Source of the DNA: Actinomycetota bacterium
Lineage (GTDB): Bacteria; Actinomycetota; Thermoleophilia; Gaiellales; Gaiellaceae
Length of the DNA: 6,896 bases
Reading direction: 5' to 3'
Assembly: GCA_013697465.1 (NCBI GenBank)
Contig: JACCWU010000085.1
Location: 1 to 6,896, forward strand
Below are positions 5,005 through 6,896 of this stretch, piece by piece. The notes under the pieces are model-generated. The model saw only the letters and a list, made by a program, of their open reading frames with translations, did not search any database and was not told the origin of the DNA. Each line of letters begins with the position of its first letter. Within the stretch, counting starts at the first letter, position 1. A program made the translations under genes and the position numbers.

Positions 5005-6381
5005 CTACCGCGGCAGACGAAGGCCAAGGCGGCGCGGGAGGGAGGCGACGAACGTCGTAACTACACCGGGCTCGCGCCCATCGTCCTCGGCTTGGTCTTT
5101 GCGCGCGAGCGCTCGCCTGATGAGGGAGCCGCCGATGTATCGGAAGGGCTCGGGCGGGAAGAGCTTGCGCGGCGGGTCGACGATCGCCAGCCGGGTCAGT
5201 TCGTCGCGGCGGTCGAGCGCGAGCCGCGCGAGAATCTCTCCCCCGAGGTACGATGGGCCGACGCCGTTGCCCGTGAAGCCGAACCCGTGATGGACGCGGT
5301 CGCGGCTGCCGAAGATAGGCACGTGCGTGGGGGAGACGTCGATCGGGCCGCCCCACGCGTGCGTGATGCTCCGGCCACGGAGCTGCGGGAAGAAGCGGTG
5401 GAGGCTCGCGTGCGTGCGTCGGATCACGTTCGGGTCGAGCTCCAGCCGATCTGATCTCCGCCCGTCGAAGCCCATTCGCCCGCCGCCCCAGCCGAACACG
5501 ATCCGGCCGTCGTTTGTCGTCCGCATGTAGTGGACGAGCGTTCGGCTGTCGACGATCGCCTCCCCGCCGGTCCAGCCGAGCTCCTCGACCACGTCGGGCA
5601 CTGGCTCGGTGAGGACGATGTGGCTCGACGCGACGGCGAGCGACAGCCGGTAGCCGGGAAAGCGAGCCGTGGCGGAGTTGACCGCGAGCACGGTCGCTCC
5701 CGCGCGCACGCGCCCGTCCGTCGTGACGACCCCATCTTTCTCGAGACGAGTGACCTCCGTCCGCTCGTGGACGCGGACCCCGCGATCGAGCAGCTTCTGG
5801 CGCAGGCCGAGCGCCAGCCGGGCGGGGTGGACGGTCGCGTTCAGACGGTAGCGCGCGCCCCCGAGGAAGAGTGGCGAATCGCAGGCCGCGCGCACCTCGC
5901 TGGCTCCGATCGAGACGACCTCGTCTTGGGTACCGATCGCGGCGCACGCGTGCACGTTCGCGTCCCAGGAGCCGAGCTGCGACTCGGTCGTCGCGACGCG
6001 GATCATCGGCGCCTGCCGGTACCACGCGTCGACCTCGTTCGCGGCGCACCAGGCGCCGATACCGTGGACGGCCTCCTCCGAGGCGCGGCCCACCGCAAGC
6101 GCGGCTGCGTCGCCCGAGCGCTCGCGGAGGGTGTCGATGTCGGGCCAGAGCGTCTCGCAGAAGCCACCGTTTCGACCGCTCGGCCCATGGCCGCAGAGCG
6201 AAGCGTCGAGGAGGACGAGGTCGAGATTCGGCTCGAGCTCGAGGAGCTGCCAGGCGGTCCACATCCCGAGGTAGCCGCCGCCGACGATGACGACGTCCGC
6301 GCTCGTCTCCCCCTCGAGCGGCGAGGTCGGCGTGACGTCTCCCGCCTCCTCGAGCCACCATCCGTGACGGGTGTGTCGCAT
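5005..6381 (-). CDS. FAD-dependent oxidoreductase, DAO/OrdL family
   Basis: The 458-residue protein is a glycine/D-amino-acid-oxidase-type flavoenzyme, resembling gamma-glutamylputrescine oxidase (PuuB/OrdL). The Rossmann motif is VVIVGGGYLG with G34, G36 and G39, and the ribose-binding acid is D59. The flavin-contact motif GPSGRNGG is at 66-73. The C-terminal flavin loop GFTGNGVGPSYLGG is at 368-381. It probably oxidises an amine or amino acid using oxygen and releases H2O2, but the substrate is not determinable. No signal peptide is seen, so it is cytoplasmic. Length and motifs are complete. The arginine-rich end (LPRRLGLRLPR) recalls actinobacterial homologues. The ATG at 6381 has no clear ribosome site but agrees with the family start. 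It lies 12 bases after the small membrane gene and three bases before the chimera, which indicates an operon. A peroxide-producing oxidase next to a catalase would make sense, but the catalase is damaged. Confidence 0.85.
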   Translation of the reverse strand: MRHTRHGWWLEEAGDVTPTSPLEGETSADVVIVGGGYLGMWTAWQLLELEPNLDLVLLDASLCGHGPSGRNGGFCETLWPDIDTLRERSGDAAALAVGRASEEAVHGIGAWCAANEVDAWYRQAPMIRVATTESQLGSWDANVHACAAIGTQDEVVSIGASEVRAACDSPLFLGGARYRLNATVHPARLALGLRQKLLDRGVRVHERTEVTRLEKDGVVTTDGRVRAGATVLAVNSATARFPGYRLSLAVASSHIVLTEPVPDVVEELGWTGGEAIVDSRTLVHYMRTTNDGRIVFGWGGGRMGFDGRRSDRLELDPNVIRRTHASLHRFFPQLRGRSITHAWGGPIDVSPTHVPIFGSRDRVHHGFGFTGNGVGPSYLGGEILARLALDRRDELTRLAIVDPPRKLFPPEPFRYIGGSLIRRALARKDQAEDDGREPGVVTTFVASLPRRLGLRLPR

Positions 6382-6393
6382 GCCCGGACCGCG

Positions 6394-6714
6394 CTACGCG
6401 GCTTGCGGGCGCCGGGAGAGCGAGAAGCTGAGCGCGACGAGGACCGCCGCTGCGAGCGGGACGAGAATCGTCCAGAGAAGTGCGATCCCGCCGGCGATCG
6501 CTCCGATGGCGATCAGCACTGCCGAGAGCCTGGGCGGCAGGGCTCTGACCATCGCTCCCACGAGGATGAGCGCGGCACCTCCGCACAGAAAGGCGATCCA
6601 GAGAATCTTGTTGTCGACGTCCACGAAGGGGCCTGCGAGCCCGGCCACGAGATAGATGGACACGAGCGTGGCGATCAGCCCGCGGTGGATCCTGCTGAGG
6701 GCGGCGCTCGACAT
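6394..6714 (-). CDS. Small four-helix membrane protein of unknown function
   Basis: From the ATG at 6714 the product has 106 residues with four hydrophobic segments at about 12-29, 37-55, 60-77 and 78-97, separated by short loops, and a short basic end (SRRPQAA). No family is recognised. The frame extends upstream to a GTG at 6762, but the 16 extra residues are polar and arginine-rich and the membrane topology starts naturally after MSSAALSRIHRG, so the internal ATG is preferred. Neither start has a strong ribosome site. It is the first gene of the run leading to the FAD oxidoreductase, with a 12-base gap, and ends in TAG. Confidence 0.65.
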   Translation of the reverse strand: MSSAALSRIHRGLIATLVSIYLVAGLAGPFVDVDNKILWIAFLCGGAALILVGAMVRALPPRLSAVLIAIGAIAGGIALLWTILVPLAAAVLVALSFSLSRRPQAA

Positions 6715-6746
6715 CGGGCGGAAGCCTGTCAGCCGGGAGGGGCGCC

Positions 6747-6770
6747 GGTCAACTGGGAGCACGGGTCAAC
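6747..6770 (-). promoter_or_regulatory. Tandem GTTGACC boxes upstream of the membrane protein gene
   Basis: GTTGACC occurs twice on the minus strand (plus 6747-6753 and 6764-6770), 17 bases apart. Each contains a -35-like TTGACC, but no matching -10 is visible at 16-18 bases. They could be -35 elements, half-sites of an operator, or chance. Confidence 0.2.
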
Positions 6771-6795
6771 CGAGGCAGCTGGCCCTCGCAGCGGC

Positions 6796-6815
6796 CCGGC
6801 TGCGAAAGCAGCCGG
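6796..6815 (+). terminator. Hairpin with GAAA loop, terminator-like
   Basis: CCGGCTGC-GAAA-GCAGCCGG forms a perfect eight-pair stem closed by a GNRA tetraloop. On the plus strand it is followed by CTTCAGGGGTTTT, an imperfect T-rich tail. No plus-strand gene precedes it in the window. On the minus strand it lies after a possible gene end at 6873 and has no T-run. The hairpin itself is certain, but the terminator role is not. Confidence 0.45.
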
Positions 6816-6833
6816 CTTCAGGGGTTTTCGCGC

Positions 6834-6863
6834 GAACGGAATCTGCGCGAGCGGATTCCGTTC
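6834..6863. repeat. Perfect 10-bp inverted repeat with 10-base spacer
   Basis: GAACGGAATC (6834-6843) and GATTCCGTTC (6854-6863) are exact inverted copies around TGCGCGAGCG. The left arm and centre also form an imperfect direct repeat (GCGCGAACGGAATC and GCGCGAGCGGATTC, 11 of 14 identical). It may be the 3' hairpin of a gene to the right on the minus strand or a regulator-binding site. Confidence 0.55.
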
Positions 6864-6872
6864 TTGCGCCGA

Positions 6873-6896
6873 CTAGCGCTGCAGCTCTGCGTCCAG
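6873..6896 (-). CDS. Possible last codons of a gene beyond the right edge
   Basis: The minus strand reads LDAELQR followed by TAG at 6875-6873 in an open frame from the window edge. The hairpins just after it (6834-6863, 6796-6815) are where terminators of such a gene would be. Seven codons are too few to identify anything. Confidence 0.25.
   Translation of the reverse strand: MDAELQR

Noticed and set aside
3463..5454. Long plus-strand open frame of 663 codons
   Set aside because: It runs antisense across the hydrolase/catalase chimera and the FAD oxidoreductase, is arginine-rich and low in recognisable motifs, while the minus strand carries clear catalytic motifs.
4724..6586. Minus-strand open frame of 620 codons
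   Set aside because: It is an alternate frame of the FAD oxidoreductase region, extremely rich in Arg, Pro and Ala, as expected for high-GC frame shadows.
5530..6876. Plus-strand open frame of 448 codons
   Set aside because: It is antisense to two supported genes, with acidic and arginine-rich low-complexity composition and no motifs.
1..6896. CRISPR array, tRNA, rRNA, insertion sequence or phage genes
   Set aside because: No regularly spaced repeats, cloverleaf-like segments, transposase or integrase motifs, or terminal repeats were seen on either strand.

Overview
This is a high-GC bacterial segment with tightly packed genes and GTG as well as ATG starts. Gene content (a TM0106-type RecB-like helicase, a DUF6766 membrane protein, a ferritin-like protein, a manganese catalase, an OrdL-type FAD oxidoreductase) and a sigma-B-type promoter box suggest a soil actinobacterium, perhaps of the Thermoleophilia. 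That placement is inference from remembered families, not from a search. I see no tRNA, rRNA, CRISPR array, transposase or integrase. The window may be an entire metagenomic contig.

Layout, left to right. (1) 1-1167, plus strand: the C-terminal helicase part of a TM0106-family RecB-like nuclease/helicase, open at the left edge and interrupted by an in-frame TAG at 85-87, just after the Walker A motif. (2) 1178-2508, minus strand: a three-gene unit read right to left, made of a ferritin-like protein, a 27-residue single-helix membrane peptide, and a DUF6766 membrane protein that overlaps the peptide gene by ATGA. A GTTTCC-N14-GGGTAC promoter precedes the unit, which suggests a general-stress cassette. 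(3) 2668-3438, plus strand: a divergently transcribed lipoprotein of the esterase/PHB-depolymerase-like alpha/beta-hydrolase type with an intact Ser-Asp-His triad. (4) 3514-6714, minus strand: an apparent operon of a small four-helix membrane protein, a DAO/OrdL-type FAD oxidoreductase, and a 495-residue chimeric protein. (5) 6715-6896: intergenic DNA with two perfect inverted repeats, possibly followed by the last codons of another minus-strand gene.

The most striking object is the chimera at 3514-5001. Its first ~206 residues are the front half of a prolyl-oligopeptidase-like alpha/beta hydrolase, cut before the acid and histidine of the triad. From residue 207 it is a manganese catalase lacking its first helix and first glutamate ligand, with a lysine/arginine-rich tail. 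It is either an in-vivo in-frame deletion joining two co-directional genes or an assembly chimera, and read mapping would decide. The helicase amber codon also needs checking against reads. The best-supported and least familiar functional unit is the stress cassette in region 2 with its tiny coupled membrane peptide.
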